A DNA stretch of 64,000 nucleotides from Tillandsia leiboldiana (lineage: Eukaryota; Streptophyta; Magnoliopsida; Poales; Bromeliaceae), in contig CM055077.1 in assembly GCA_029204045.2 (NCBI GenBank), positions 10,740,584 to 10,804,583 of the forward strand, given 5' to 3'. Each line of letters starts with the position of its first letter. Position 1 is the stretch's first letter. A program made the position numbers and the translations under genes. A model generated the notes under the pieces. It saw nothing but the letters and a program-made list of their open reading frames with translations, ran no database searches and was not told where the DNA came from. This document shows, piece after piece, positions 46,401 through 57,672 of this stretch.

Positions 46401-47615
46401 GGCTAGAGCAAAATCTTCACCTTCCGAATCATCCGATTCGTTGTCCGTTGCAATCTTTTCAACAGTGGAGTTGGACAATGACTCGGACGTACTTGCCATA
46501 AAGCACATGAAGGGTGAAGATGTGGACGCGTGGAATGCCGTGGTGCTCTTTTCTTCATCACTTGAAGACGACTCATTTGACGTTGAGTTGTCATCCCAAG
46601 TGACGACTTGCATCGCCTTCTTCTTTGCCGGATACTTGTTGGGACACTCCGTTGCAATGTGGTCGTAGCCTCGACATTTGAAGCATTGTAGTTGTCCCTC
46701 TGAACTTTTCTTATCCTTTGAGAAGTTCTCTTGCTTTCTTGACTTGTAACTTGACGTACCCTTGCCTTTGTTCGACTTTCCGAAGGATGGAGATTTACTT
46801 GAATTACCCCTTCGAAAGTTGCGGCGAAACTTCCTTGTCAAGAGAGCGAGCTGCTTCTCAAATTCCTCCATAGAAAGGTTCTCGTCATCGTCTGAGGAGG
46901 ATGTATCCGCGTCTTCTTCCTTAGTTGTTTTCAACGCATAACCTGAAGACTTAGAAGAGGATGCTTTTCCAGAAGAATTGTTAGTAGTAAATGTCATTTC
47001 ATAAGTTTGTAATGAACCAACTAATTCTTCTACACGTATTTCGTCCGGGTGTTTAATAGTTTCAATGGCTGTAACCTTTGGGCGAAATCGTTCAGGAAGA
47101 GTTCTTAAGATCTTTCTTACAACCTTAAATTCTGGAATCTTCTCTCCCAGGTTAGCACATGAGTTTACGATGTCTTGCAATCGTGTATAGTAGTCCGTGA
47201 AAGATTCATTTTCTGCCATCAAGATAGAGTCAAACTTGCTCGTAAGCATTTGCAGTTTCTGAATCTTCACGAGGTTAGTTCCCTCATGTGTAACCTGAAG
47301 AACATCCCAGATTTCTTTCGCAGTCTCACATGCCGAGACGCGAGAGAATTCAGTTTGAGATAAGGCATTAAAAATAGCATTAATTCCCTTGCCATTGTAA
47401 GAAGATGAATCTAACTCTTCCTTGGTCCATTTCGACCTAGGTTTTAAGGTGCGAACATCAGAGATAATTTCAGTTGGATTAGTCCATCCTAATTCTATTG
47501 ATTGCCACACCCTTTCGTCGATGGAAATTAAAAAGGCTTTCATCCGTACTTTCCAGTACGCATAATTTGTTCCATCAAAGAAAGGGGGTCGATTGATGTT
47601 TCCACCTTCAACCAT
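43460..47615 (-). pseudogene. Sirevirus C1 gag-pol, deleted and split
   Basis: From 47615 the frame encodes Copia gag starting MVEGGNINRPPFFDGTNY, with two zinc knuckles (CFKCRGYDHIATEC and CFRCNFAGHIERNC). Compared with C2, the protease and the integrase zinc-finger region are missing near 45540-45620. The integrase core resumes with QPSLGGKWYIFL and has DDFSR, SDRGGEF and VVERKNR. Reverse transcriptase follows, with AFLNGFLNEEVYVAQP and an intact YVDD. A stop or frame break lies near 44117-44131. The gene is then cut at 43460 by element B; its end is at 31245-31639. This copy cannot make a full polyprotein. Confidence 0.85.
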
Positions 47616-47635
47616 TGTTTACAACCCTATTCCCT

Positions 47636-47646
47636 CTCTGATACCA
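47636..47646 (-). other. C1 primer binding site
   Basis: The minus strand reads TGGTATCAGAG, matching initiator Met tRNA, two bases from the LTR end at 47649. Confidence 0.8.
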
Positions 47647-47648
47647 CT

Positions 47649-47819
47649 TGTTGGGTTATATATATAATAGATCTAAATAGGGGAATAAACACCTAGAGGG
47701 GGGTGAATAGGTGTAAACGTATAAACACTCAAAAATCGTTGCGATAAAAACCCAATGCGGAAATAAAAAATAACACGCAAGATTTTTACGTGGAAAAACT
47801 CCAAACCGGAGTAAAAAAA
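47649..47819 (-). repeat. Fragment of the C1 5' LTR
   Basis: Matches the last 170 bp of the other Sirevirus LTRs (CCCAACA end on the minus strand) and stops at the assembly gap. Confidence 0.8.
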
Positions 47820-47919
47820 NNNNNNNNNNNNNNNNNNNNNNNNNNNNNNNNNNNNNNNNNNNNNNNNNNNNNNNNNNNNNNNNNNNNNNNNNNNNNNNNN
47901 NNNNNNNNNNNNNNNNNNN
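47820..47919. other. Assembly gap (100 N)
   Basis: Exactly 100 N, a conventional gap of unknown size. Left is a C1 LTR fragment, right is the RNase H part of C2. A continuous open frame across the Ns is not real. Confidence 0.98.
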
Positions 47920-50900
47920 AACTGCCCAATCGGCATCTGAGTATCCAACAAGACTTGTTCCCATAGGATACCAAATTCCGAAATTAATTGATCCTTTGAT
48001 GTACCGGATGATCCGTTTCACCGCTTTCAGGTGAACCTCCTTTGGTGCTGATTGATATCTCGCGCAAATCCCAACACTAAAGGATATATCCGGGCGACTA
48101 GCCATGAGGTAAAGTAGACTTCCAATCATACTTCTATACAGTTTCTCGTCTACATTCTCACTATGTGATTCACTTCCAAGTCCCTTGTGGCTAGTTCCCA
48201 TTGGAGTTGGAAAATCTTTACAATTTTCTAGATCAAACTTTTTGACCAACTCCAGTGCATACTTGGATTGACTCAAGTGAATACCTTCATCATTTTGTTT
48301 AATTTGCAATCCAAGAAAATAAGACAGTTCTCCCATCATGGACATCTCAAATTCGCTTTCCATGGTCTCCGCGAATTTAGAAGCATCATTATCTTTTGTT
48401 GCACCAAATACAATGTCATAGACATAGATTTGTGCTACAATGAAATTATTTTGATAATGCTTCACAAAGAGAGTCCTGTCAGCTCCCCCTCGAGTATAGC
48501 CCTTCTCCAAAAGGTGCTTTGTTAACCTTTCGTACCATGCTCGCGGTGCTTGTTTCAGACCGTAAAGAGCCTTTTTCAAACGAAAAACATGGTTAGGTTG
48601 TTTATGATCTACAAAACCTTTCGGTTGAGCTACATAAACTTCCTCATTTAAAAACCCATTTAGAAATGCGCTCTTGACGTCCATTTGAAATAATTTGATT
48701 TTAAAATGACAAGCAATAGCAAACAATATACGAATGGACTCGAGTCTAGCTACAGGGGCGAAAGTTTCGTCAAAGTCTATACCTTCTACTTGAGAGTAGC
48801 CTTGAGCAACTAGACGTGCCTTGTTCCTGATGATAGTACCATCTTCATCTTTCTTGTTCTTGAAGATCCATTTGGTACCTATCACATTATGTTGCTTTGG
48901 AGGCTTCGTTAATTCCCAGACTTTGTTTCGCTCAAATTGATGAAGCTCTTCCTGCATTGCTTTAATCCAGTAGTCATCCTGAAGAGCTTCATCTATTGTC
49001 TTTGGTTCGATTAAAGATACGTAGCAAGCAAATCCGCAAACCAACTGCCTTCGAGTTCTAACTCCTTCTTGTGGATCTCCAATGATGTTCGATTCCGGAT
49101 GATCCTTGGAGATTCGTAGCGTTTGTTGAAACGGAGTACTCGGAGGTACACGAGATGATTCCTGCACATCAGATAAACTAGAAGAACCATTAGATGCATC
49201 ATTAATATTGGAAGTATTATTATGAGAAGATGCACTAGCAGGAGAATCATCATCTAGAGAGATATCGAGGGTAGATTTTTCTGATTCAAAATGAGAAGCT
49301 TCATCTACTTTAACATTTATAGATTCTACGATCGTCTTAGATTCAATGTTAAATACTCGATATGCTCTGCTATTCGTAGAATAACCCAAAAAGATCCCTT
49401 CATCACTTCGAGAGTCGAACTTTCCAAGATTTTCACGGTCACGTAAGATGTAACATCGACTCCCGAAGATACGAAAGTACTTGATATCCGGTTTTCTACT
49501 AAACCACAGCTCATATGGTGTATTCAAGGTTCCTGGGCGCAAATACACTCTGTTAATGACATAGACAGCGGTGTTCACAGCTTCAGCCCAAAAATGTAGC
49601 GGTAATTTCCGGCTATGAAGCATCACACGCGCCATCTCTTGAACAACCCTGTTTTTGCGCTCAACAACACCATTCTGCTGAGGTGTATAGGGTGCCGAGA
49701 ATTCATGTTTAATGCCATTTGAAGTACAAAAGTCAATGAATTTTGAATTTATGAATTCTCCACCCCTATCACTTCTAACACGAATGATCTTTTCATTCTT
49801 TTCAATCATAATACGATGGCAAATCTCATGAAAAGAGTCAAACGTATCAGCTTTCTCTCTCAAAAATGCTACCCAAGAAAACCGAGAGAAATCATCAACC
49901 AATAAAAAGATGTACCATTTACCTCCCAAAGATGGTTGACGGGTCGGCCCCATTAAGTCCATGTGCAAAAGTTCCAAGGGCCGTTTTGTACCAACGTGGT
50001 TCAAGTTCTTGTGTGCAGTCCTAGACTGTTTTCCCTTTTGGCAACCACCACACACAACGTTTTGTTTAAATAAAAGCTTTGGAATCCCCTTGACCACGTC
50101 CTTGTTTGAAATTCTAGTAAGTTCCTTAAAATTTAAGTGACCTAGCCTTTCATGCCAAAGAGTTTCATTATTCAAAGCGGCTAAGTTACAATTTTCAGAA
50201 AATTTATTAGGAACAACATAACAATTGTTTTCAGATCTAACCCCTTTTAGAAAGAAAGCATGGTCCTTATCAGTTACAACGCATTCAACCGATGAAAAGT
50301 TAACTGAAAAACCATTGTCGCAAAGTTGACTTATGCTTATGAGGTTAGTCTTAAGGCCATCAACAAATAAGACGTTTTTCAAAATCGGGCCATCTGGAAT
50401 AGCTACCGTCCCTTTTCCAACAATTTTGGAAGATCGACCGTCTCCGAAAACAACGTGTCCTCCGGAGATTTTCTCAAGACTTTGAAAACTATTTTTGTCA
50501 CCGGTCATGTGACGGGAACACCCGCTATCCAGATACCAAGACGAACTATCATATGCATGCAAGGAAACATTGGAAACAAGACAAGGGAAAATTTCACCTT
50601 TGCGCACCCAAACCCTTTTAGAGTGCGTCGGCAATGGTCGAGAAGTTATATGCCTAGGTGAAGGCGTCTTGTTATAGCGATTGTTGTTCCTTGATGTAAT
50701 CGTCTTGCGCGATGAACTACCAAATCTCTTTTCATTTGAAAAGTTTTGCTTTGATTTACGGGGAGGAGCCGTTTTGGTAGTTGTTGCAAGAGGTCTTTGA
50801 GATGAGCGTTCGACTCCCATCTTGCAATATCTTCTTATGTGCCCTGAAACACCACAACGAAAACATACCTTAGATCTTGACGATCCCAAAGAGGATGAAG

Positions 50901-52596
50901 TAGGTTTGTTGTCGTTGTTTGTCTTGAATTCCGGTGTCGGAGGAGGAGATACCGACTGAGGCACAAAGACTGTCTCACTCGAACTTGGACTGTTTCCAGT
51001 TTGAGTGTATCCGAGGCCGAACCTATTTGATTGACCAAGACCAAGAAGTCTATCCAACTTACTCCTTCCTGAAGAGAATCGCTGTAAGTCATTCTTGAGT
51101 TGGAAAATGGTCTTTGTCATTTCCAGGTTATCCTGTCGAGCCTCGTTGTAGAGCTTTGAGAAGTGATCCGCTTTATCCACCAGTTTTGTATGTTCCTTCT
51201 CAAAAAGCTCATTGGACTCTTGAAGGGAAACATTAACTTTTACCAGATTTTCCCTTTCCACTTCAAGAGCGTTTGAGAAAGAAGTTGCCCTTTTTACTTC
51301 TTCTTCGAGATCATGCAATCTCCTTCTCAAACTCTTGTTTTGCTTAGCCACTTTCTTTGAATCCCTCAAAAGTCTGTGGTAGGCTAGAGCAAACTCTTCA
51401 CCTTCCGAATCATCCGATTCATTGTCCATTGCATTCTTTTCAACAGTGGAGTTGGACAATGATTCAGACGTACTTGCCATAAAGCACATGAATGGTGAAG
51501 ATGTGGACGCGTGGAATGCCGTGGAGCTCTTTTCTTCATCACTTGAAGACGACTCATTTGACGTTGAGTTGTCATCCCAAGTGACGACTTGCATCGCCTT
51601 CTTCTTTGCCGGATACTTGTTAGGACACTCCGTTGCAATGTGGCCGTAGCCTCGACATTTGAAGCATTGCAGTTGTCCTTCTGAACTTTTCTTATCCTTT
51701 GAGAAGTTCTCCTGCTTTCTTGACTTGTGACTTGGAGTACCCTTGCCTTTGTTCCACTTTCCGAAGGATGGAGATTTGCTTGAATTACCCCTTCGAAAGT
51801 TGCGGCGAAAATTCCTTGTCAAGAGAGCGAGCTGCTTCTCAAATTCCTCCATAGAAAGGTTCTCGTCATCGTCCGAGGAGGATGTATCCGCGTCTTCTTC
51901 CTTAGTTGTTTTCAACGCATAACCTGAAGACTTAGAAGTGGATGCTTTTCCAGAAGAATTGTTAGTATTAAAAGTCATTTCATAAGTTTGTAATGAACCA
52001 ACTAATTCTTCTACACGTATTTCGTCCGGGTGTTTAATAGTTTCAATGGCAGTAACCTTTGGGCGAAATCGTTCAGGAAGAGTTCTTAAGATTTTTCTTA
52101 CAATCTTAAATTCTGGAATCTTCTCTCCCAGATTAGCACATGAGTTTACGATGTCTTGCAATCGTGTATAGTAGTCCGTGAAAGATTCATTTTCTGCCAT
52201 CAAGATAGAGTCAAACTTGCTCGTAAGCATCTGCAGTTTCTGAATCTTCACGAGGTTAGTTCCCTCATGTGTAACCTGGAGAACATCCCAGATTTCTTTC
52301 GCAGTCTCACATGCCGAGACGCGAGAGAATTCAGTTTGAGATAAGGCATTAAAAATAGCATTAATTCCCTTGCCATTGTAAGAAGATAACTCAAACTCTT
52401 CCTTGGTCCATTTCGACCTAGGTTTTAAGGTGTGAACATCAGAGATAAGTTCAGTTGGATTAGTCCATCCTGATTCAATTGAATGCCACACCCTTTCGTC
52501 GATGGAAGATAAAAAGGCTTTCATCCGTACTTTCCAGTACGCATAATTTGTTCCATCAAAGAAAGGGGGTCGATTGATGTTTCCACCTTCAACCAT
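47920..52596 (-). pseudogene. Sirevirus C2 gag-pol, 3' end lost in gap, mutated RT motif
   Basis: A single open frame from 52596 encodes a Ty1/Copia polyprotein. Gag has two zinc knuckles (CFKCRGYGHIATEC and CFRCGVSGHIRRYC). The aspartic protease motif is WYLDSGCSRHMTG. The integrase has its zinc region (HERLGHL, CGGCQKGK) and catalytic acidic residues (VDDFSR, SDRGGEF, VVERKNR). Reverse transcriptase has AFLNGFLNEEVYVAQP, and RNase H begins with GYSDADWA before the gap. No stop interrupts about 1550 codons. However, the reverse transcriptase signature reads YVYD where C1 has YVDD (Tyr codon at 48418-48420), which removes a catalytic aspartate. Confidence 0.9.
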
Positions 52597-52615
52597 TGTT
52601 CACAACCCTATTCCC

Positions 52616-52627
52616 GCTCTGATACCA
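52616..52627 (-). other. C2 primer binding site
   Basis: The minus strand reads TGGTATCAGAGC, complementary to initiator Met tRNA, between the LTR end and the gag start. Confidence 0.85.
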
Positions 52628-52629
52628 CT

Positions 52630-53965
52630 TGTTGGGTCGTAAATAATACGGATCTAAATAGGGGAAGAAACACCTAGAGGGGGGTGAATAGGTGTAAACG
52701 TATAAACACTCAAAAATCGTTGCGATAAAAAACCCAATGCGGAAATGAAAATAACTCGCAAGATTTTTACGTGGAAAACTCCATCACCGGAGTAAAAAAC
52801 CACGGGACCGATAACACGGCAGAAATCCACTAGAATTAAAACACGTACAAGGTGATTTACCGTACACACTTACGACTCAACCTTTTCCATACGCTCCTAG
52901 AGGATCTTCTCCGCTCGCTCCAGACGCTTCTCGAATCCACGATCTGCGCCCAACGCCGAATCCACGGCGTCCAACGTCGAATCCACGACGTCCGACCGAA
53001 TCCACGGTCTTCACCCAATAGCACCCTTCGAATCCACGAACGTGCCTCGCTCCGAATCCACGAGAGCGATTGAACCTTGAATCCACAAGGACACGCGAAT
53101 CCACGCGCCGATTTTGGGGTAATCGTTGTTTTTGGGTGGTGATGATCCGCCGAATACTTAGATCAAAGATAGATCGGAAATACCATCTAAGTATTCATTA
53201 GTTTGATTCAACTCAAGATGTGAGTATGAAAACCTAGAATCAAACTAATCAATATAGATGAAGAAACATAGAGTATTCTCTAATGATTTCCTTTCTTCTC
53301 TATATGTGGATCTATAGCCGTATAAGATGATATGTGAAAATGACGGCTATGTGGATTGACCCTAGAAAGAAAGACATAGGGTCTATTTATAGGTTAGAAA
53401 CCCTAGGAAGGAGATAAGAATCAAAAACCTGCCATTTCTGGAATTTTACGGACGGCGATCCGGATCGTGATAACTGAGATCCGGATCGTCATAACGAAAC
53501 AGCCAATTCCAGAAAAACGAAGGTTCGGGATCCGGATCATGTGACTACGATCCGGATCGTTCATACAGTTCACCAAACATCAACGTTCGGGATCCGAATT
53601 GCGAAGCAAGATCCGGATCGTTCAAGGTAGATGGTAAACTCAACGTTCGGGATCCGGATCAAGAGACTACGATCCGGATTGCGACGATGTATGAACGAAC
53701 CACCTTCGGGATCCGGATCGAACAGCCTGATCCGGATCCTGAACATGTCCCAAGTCCAGTTTTTGATTTTTATGCAATGAAAGATTCTTCCAAGTGTTTC
53801 TACACTACAAGAAGTATTCGGATCACACAAATTCTTTAGTTAAACATACCTGATCCTTTTGAATTCTTCTTTCTTGAGATTGAGTTAAATGATCCAACTT
53901 TCTTCACCTTCAATCTTCAGGACTTGAAACTTTCACGAAACTACGCCAACTCAAATTCCGTAACA
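52630..53965 (-). repeat. 5' LTR of Sirevirus C2
   Basis: 1336 bp on the minus strand, from TGTTACGGAATTTGAG at 53965 to CGACCCAACA at 52630. It has five pairs of GATCCGGATC-type palindromes (53457-53740), a TATA box (CTATAAATAG, 53383-53392) and the TGGATT hairpin array (52923-53110). It abuts the internal region of C3. Confidence 0.88.
52923..53110 (-). repeat. Array of eight TGGATT-loop hairpins, C2 copy
   Basis: Same array as in C1 and C3, between the TATA box and the end of the LTR, so expected in the 5' leader of the RNA. Confidence 0.85.
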
Positions 53966-54032
53966 TCCAGAGCCTCTCTCTCTAGATTTCATCCTTTCTG
54001 GAAGCTTTCAAACTCAAGTTCTTCAACTCCAA

Positions 54033-54415
54033 GTAAGTTTTATTGATCAAAATCTCGGTTTTTCACCGTTTTTCTCTCTTCTTCCTCAAACGTCATGAAT
54101 TTCTTGGATCAACTTTGTTTGTGGATGGTTTTTGATCAAATTTCTTTTGAAATAAGAACTCTGGGTAGATTAGTTTTGATTATATGCTAGGTATTCTCCT
54201 GATTAACGGATTTTTAGGCTTCGATTTCTAAAATTTCGGTTTTAGGGCATATAATAGGGATTTTCGAAAATCATGCAATTGATCTATTTTTAAAAGTCCT
54301 TTTGCAAAACTAATTTGATTCTTAGTCTTCTACATGATTATGATTGTTTGGGTACAATTTTTCAATCTTTGAAAATTAACAATTTTTTCATGTGTTCTTG
54401 AGTTGGTCTTCACAG
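54033..54415 (+). other. Predicted leader intron of the C3 env-like gene
   Basis: Donor CCAA/GTAAGTTTTATT and acceptor GGTCTTCACAG/GATAC bound 383 nt. The start codon follows 25 nt after the acceptor. The C1 copy has the same arrangement with 384 nt. Confidence 0.6.
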
Positions 54416-54440
54416 GATACATCTTTCACTAGTAATCAAA

Positions 54441-55913
54441 ATGGTGATCACTTGGATTGTTTTCCTACTTACGGCTATGGTTCATACGAGAGACACCGTC
54501 AAGCCCAAGAGGGCTAAGAAGGCTAAGAAAGCGAAGAAAGCTAAAGATGATTCCGATACAGAATCTGAAACGGAATCAATTAATTGGGATGAACTGCAAG
54601 TTGAAGCAACGACTGTTCCGACTGCTTCAAAGAGAAAAGCACCTGCAGAAACATCGAAGGCTCCGCCCACTGCTGCTGAGAAAGGCAAAGCTCCAATGGA
54701 AGAAACTTCTGGGAAGACAAGGAGAAAAAGTATTGCTCGCAAAAGAGGGAGTGCACAAGGAATCTCCATTGAGCAACCAGCTGATAGGCAAGCACCTCCA
54801 CAAGACTTTGTCAGCTCGGCTAGAATAAAGGATTTTGAAAACAGAGAATGCATTGGAGAAAGGCATGTTGATGTAAAAGCCTTAAAGCAGCGTTCTCAGA
54901 CGTTTGGGACTTTGTTTGACCAGAGAGGTCTTGCTTCCATTTGCGATTTCCCGGAGACCTCTGGGTATTGTCTTCACTCAGTGAGGATGTTTTATCAGAA
55001 TGCCTGCTATCTAGTTGATCAGGAAAGCGGGCGTCGGGATTTTCAAACATTAGTCAAGAATGTCAGAATTAAAGTAACGCCTCAGCTAATTGGTGAAGTA
55101 CTAGGGATGGACGCCCGAGCCGATGGCACTCATTACCTGAAGAATCAAGCCTTCAACACCTACTCCTGGAGAGTGGTAGTTGATGGAATCTGTGTTCCAA
55201 ATACTCGGTCGACAGGAAACTCCGTTTTCTCGAAAGAACTACGACCAGAGTACCGCATCTTAAACCTTATTGTTTGTTACAATATTATTCCAAACATGAA
55301 CACAAAGGTTCTTCGGTGGGAAAGAATGATATTCCTTTATCTACTTGGAAACCCCGCAGCAGCAATGGGAGCTAACTTAAACATTCCCTACGTCATCTGG
55401 TCAAGGATGGCACGATATGTGGAGCAAGCTCATCCGTCAGAGAGACTACCTTATCCAATGATCATCATGCGCATTCTTCGCAAATTTAAAGCTGACACAA
55501 ATGCGAGTTCCTATCTGCACAGTCTAGGAACGATCAATGACACAACAATTGTAAAGTCTCTTTCGACGAAGCCAGATGAACCTTTCATACCTCTTCACCG
55601 GCAACGAGAACAACGACAACAAGCAACAACCTCTGCACCGGCAGCAGCTCCTCCAGTCCAACCAGCACCACCATCACAACCAGCACCTCCGGCACAACAA
55701 GCACCGCAATCAACTTCTGATGATGATGCATCTGTTACCTCAATCTATAAAGAACAGCAAAGGCTCTCCAACGAGCAAGAACGTATATCAAATGAACTAA
55801 TTGAGGTAAAGGAAGAAATAAAGAAGGTAAATAAGAATCAATCATCAATGAACAAGCGAATAAAGAAGATATTCCAAATCCTCGGCTGTATCAGTTCAGA
55901 CGAGTCTGAATAA
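54441..55913 (+). CDS. Env-like protein of Sirevirus C3
   Basis: An intact frame of 490 residues in the env-like position. It starts with a hydrophobic stretch (WIVFLLTAMV), then a Lys-rich run (AKKAKKAKKAK) and acidic and Ala/Pro-rich low complexity. A globular region of roughly residues 130-390 contains RIKDFENRECIGERHVDVKA, FYQNACYLV, IGEVLGM, LNLIVCYNIIPNMN and MIFLYLLGNPAAAMGANL. A Pro/Gln-rich linker (about 395-440) and a coiled-coil-like C-terminus ending SSDESE follow. The core resembles the putative plant transposon protein domain found in many plant genomes, from memory. No clear transmembrane anchor is visible near the C-terminus, so a true envelope role is doubtful. Expression is likely from a spliced RNA. 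Confidence 0.7.
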   Translation: MVITWIVFLLTAMVHTRDTVKPKRAKKAKKAKKAKDDSDTESETESINWDELQVEATTVPTASKRKAPAETSKAPPTAAEKGKAPMEETSGKTRRKSIARKRGSAQGISIEQPADRQAPPQDFVSSARIKDFENRECIGERHVDVKALKQRSQTFGTLFDQRGLASICDFPETSGYCLHSVRMFYQNACYLVDQESGRRDFQTLVKNVRIKVTPQLIGEVLGMDARADGTHYLKNQAFNTYSWRVVVDGICVPNTRSTGNSVFSKELRPEYRILNLIVCYNIIPNMNTKVLRWERMIFLYLLGNPAAAMGANLNIPYVIWSRMARYVEQAHPSERLPYPMIIMRILRKFKADTNASSYLHSLGTINDTTIVKSLSTKPDEPFIPLHRQREQRQQATTSAPAAAPPVQPAPPSQPAPPAQQAPQSTSDDDASVTSIYKEQQRLSNEQERISNELIEVKEEIKKVNKNQSSMNKRIKKIFQILGCISSDESE

Positions 55914-56602
55914 TCCGTATCCTTCCAATTTCTGTTTATTATGCATATGTTTAAATCCTTCTTTTGTGCAGGTTTTTTTTTTTTTAAGTTTTAATTTGAG
56001 TCCTTAGTTCTCCAACTTGAACTGTTAACCATTCTCTCCACTTCTGTAATCTTTGGCTTTGTTTGTGACAAAAAGGGGGAGAGAGTTTAGAACAATGATT
56101 GTGAAAATCTTGCTGATGAAGATTTTGTATACATCAAGGTAAGTATCACTTCAACTTCAACTTTGGTTTTCATCTTATGATTGTTTGCATGTCTCGACTA
56201 ACTATTCGACTAACTATTTGGGCATGTAATATGACTAACAAGTTGATGTTGGACTAACCTTTTGTGACATTTGGTTTTTAATTGCATAGAAGATATGTTG
56301 GTTTTTGACTATGATTCTCTTACATATCTGAATTCTCAAATGTCATGATGATCAGATAAACTCTATCTCTGTACTAGGTTTTGTATGCTAAATATTCTTG
56401 AGGTATCTAACGATCTCTTTTTGTCAAGAATGATTTCTTTGTGCAGAGAGTACAGATGTCTAAGTCTAGAGTCTGTTTTAGGAGTTTATCTCATGTTTTT
56501 AAATTTTTGGATCTGCATTGTAAATTTTTGTTGTATGGTGATAGCAACAAAAATATCTTTTTGAATTTTCTTTAGTGGATCTGTGTTTTGTCACGAAACC
56601 GC

Positions 56603-56615
56603 CAAAGGGGGAGAT
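56603..56615 (+). other. C3 polypurine tract
   Basis: CAAAGGGGGAGAT directly before the LTR start TGTTACGG. Confidence 0.85.
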
Positions 56616-57190
56616 TGTTACGGAATTTGAGTTGGCGTAGTTTCGTGAAAGTCTCAAGTCTTGAAGATTGAAGGTGAAGAAAGTTGGATCGTTTAACTCA
56701 ATCTCAAGAAAGAAGAATTCAAAAGGATCAGGTATGTTTAACCTAAGATTTTGTGTGATCCGAATACTTCTTGTAGTGTAGAAACACTTGGAAGAATCTT
56801 TCATTGCATAAAAATCAAAAACTGGACTTGGGACATGTTCAGGATCCGGATCAGGTTGTTCGATCCGGATCCCGAAGGTGGTTCGTTCATACACCAGTTC
56901 AATCCGGATCGTAGCCTCTCTTGATCCGGATCCCGAACACTGAGTTTACCATCTTCCTTGAACGATCCGGATCAGGCTTCGCAATCCGGATCCCGAACGT
57001 TGATGTTTGGTGAACTGTATGAACGATCCGGATCAAGCACTTCGATCCGGATCCCGAACCTTCGTTTTTCTGGAATTACCTGACTCGTTACGACGATCCG
57101 GATCACAGTTAATCCGATCCGGATCGCCGTCCGTAAAATCTCCAGAAATGTTAGGTTTTTGATTCTTATCTCCTTCCTAGGGTTTCTAAC

Positions 57191-57200
57191 CTATAAATAG
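57191..57200 (+). promoter_or_regulatory. C3 LTR TATA box
   Basis: CTATAAATAG lies about 65 bp after the palindrome pairs. A transcript starting about 30 bp later would carry the hairpin array in its leader. Confidence 0.75.
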
Positions 57201-57484
57201 ACCCTATGACTCTTTTTCTAGGGTTAATCCAGTAAGTCGAGATAGCCGTCATTTTTCTTGTATCATCTTATACGGCTCGAGATCCACATATAGAGAAGAA
57301 AGGAAATCATTAGAGAATACTCTATGTTTCTTCATCTATATTGATTAGTTTGATTCTAGGTTTTCATACTCACATCTTGAGTTGAATCAAACTAATGAAT
57401 ACTTAGATGGTATTTCCGATCTATCTTTGATCTAAGTATTCGGCGGATCATCACCACCCAAAAACAACGATTTACCCCAAAAAT

Positions 57485-57672
57485 CGGCGCGTGGATTCGC
57501 GTGTCCTTGTGGATTCAAGGTTCAACCGCTCTCGTGGATTCGGAGCGAGGCACGTTCGTGGATTCGAAGGGTGCTATTGGGTGAAGACCGTGGATTCGGT
57601 CGGACGTCGTGGATTCGACGTTGGACGCCGTGGATTCGGCGTTGGGCGCAGATCGTGGATTCGAGAAGCGTC
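57485..57672 (+). repeat. Array of eight TGGATT-loop hairpins, C3 copy
   Basis: Eight loops TGGATT have arms that pair but differ from copy to copy: CGCG/CGCG, CCTTG/CAAGG, CGCTC-CG/CGGAGCG with a bulge, TTCG/CGAA, GACCG/CGGTC, ACGTCG/CGACGT, ACGCCG/CGGCGT and TCG/CGA. All are downstream of the TATA box. Confidence 0.88.

Larger units (their letters stand above)
53966..56602 (+). mobile_element. Sirevirus C3 internal region, env-like part only
   Basis: Plus-strand internal sequence of a Sirevirus with the env-like gene, polypurine tracts and 3' LTR. Its gag-pol part is missing: the left edge is the C2 LTR, so C2 appears to have inserted into the C3 env leader (TCCAG at 53966 would be one target copy). 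AAAAAGGGGGAGAGAG at 56070-56085 is a second polypurine-like tract. Confidence 0.75.

Noticed and set aside
47656..47819. Apparent C-terminal extension of the C2 polyprotein across the Ns
   Set aside because: The frame runs through the gap and then through LTR sequence of a different element; the real pol end is missing.
57485..57672. CRISPR-like array
   Set aside because: Repeats are only about 8 nt with paired arms, in a plant LTR; no CRISPR context.
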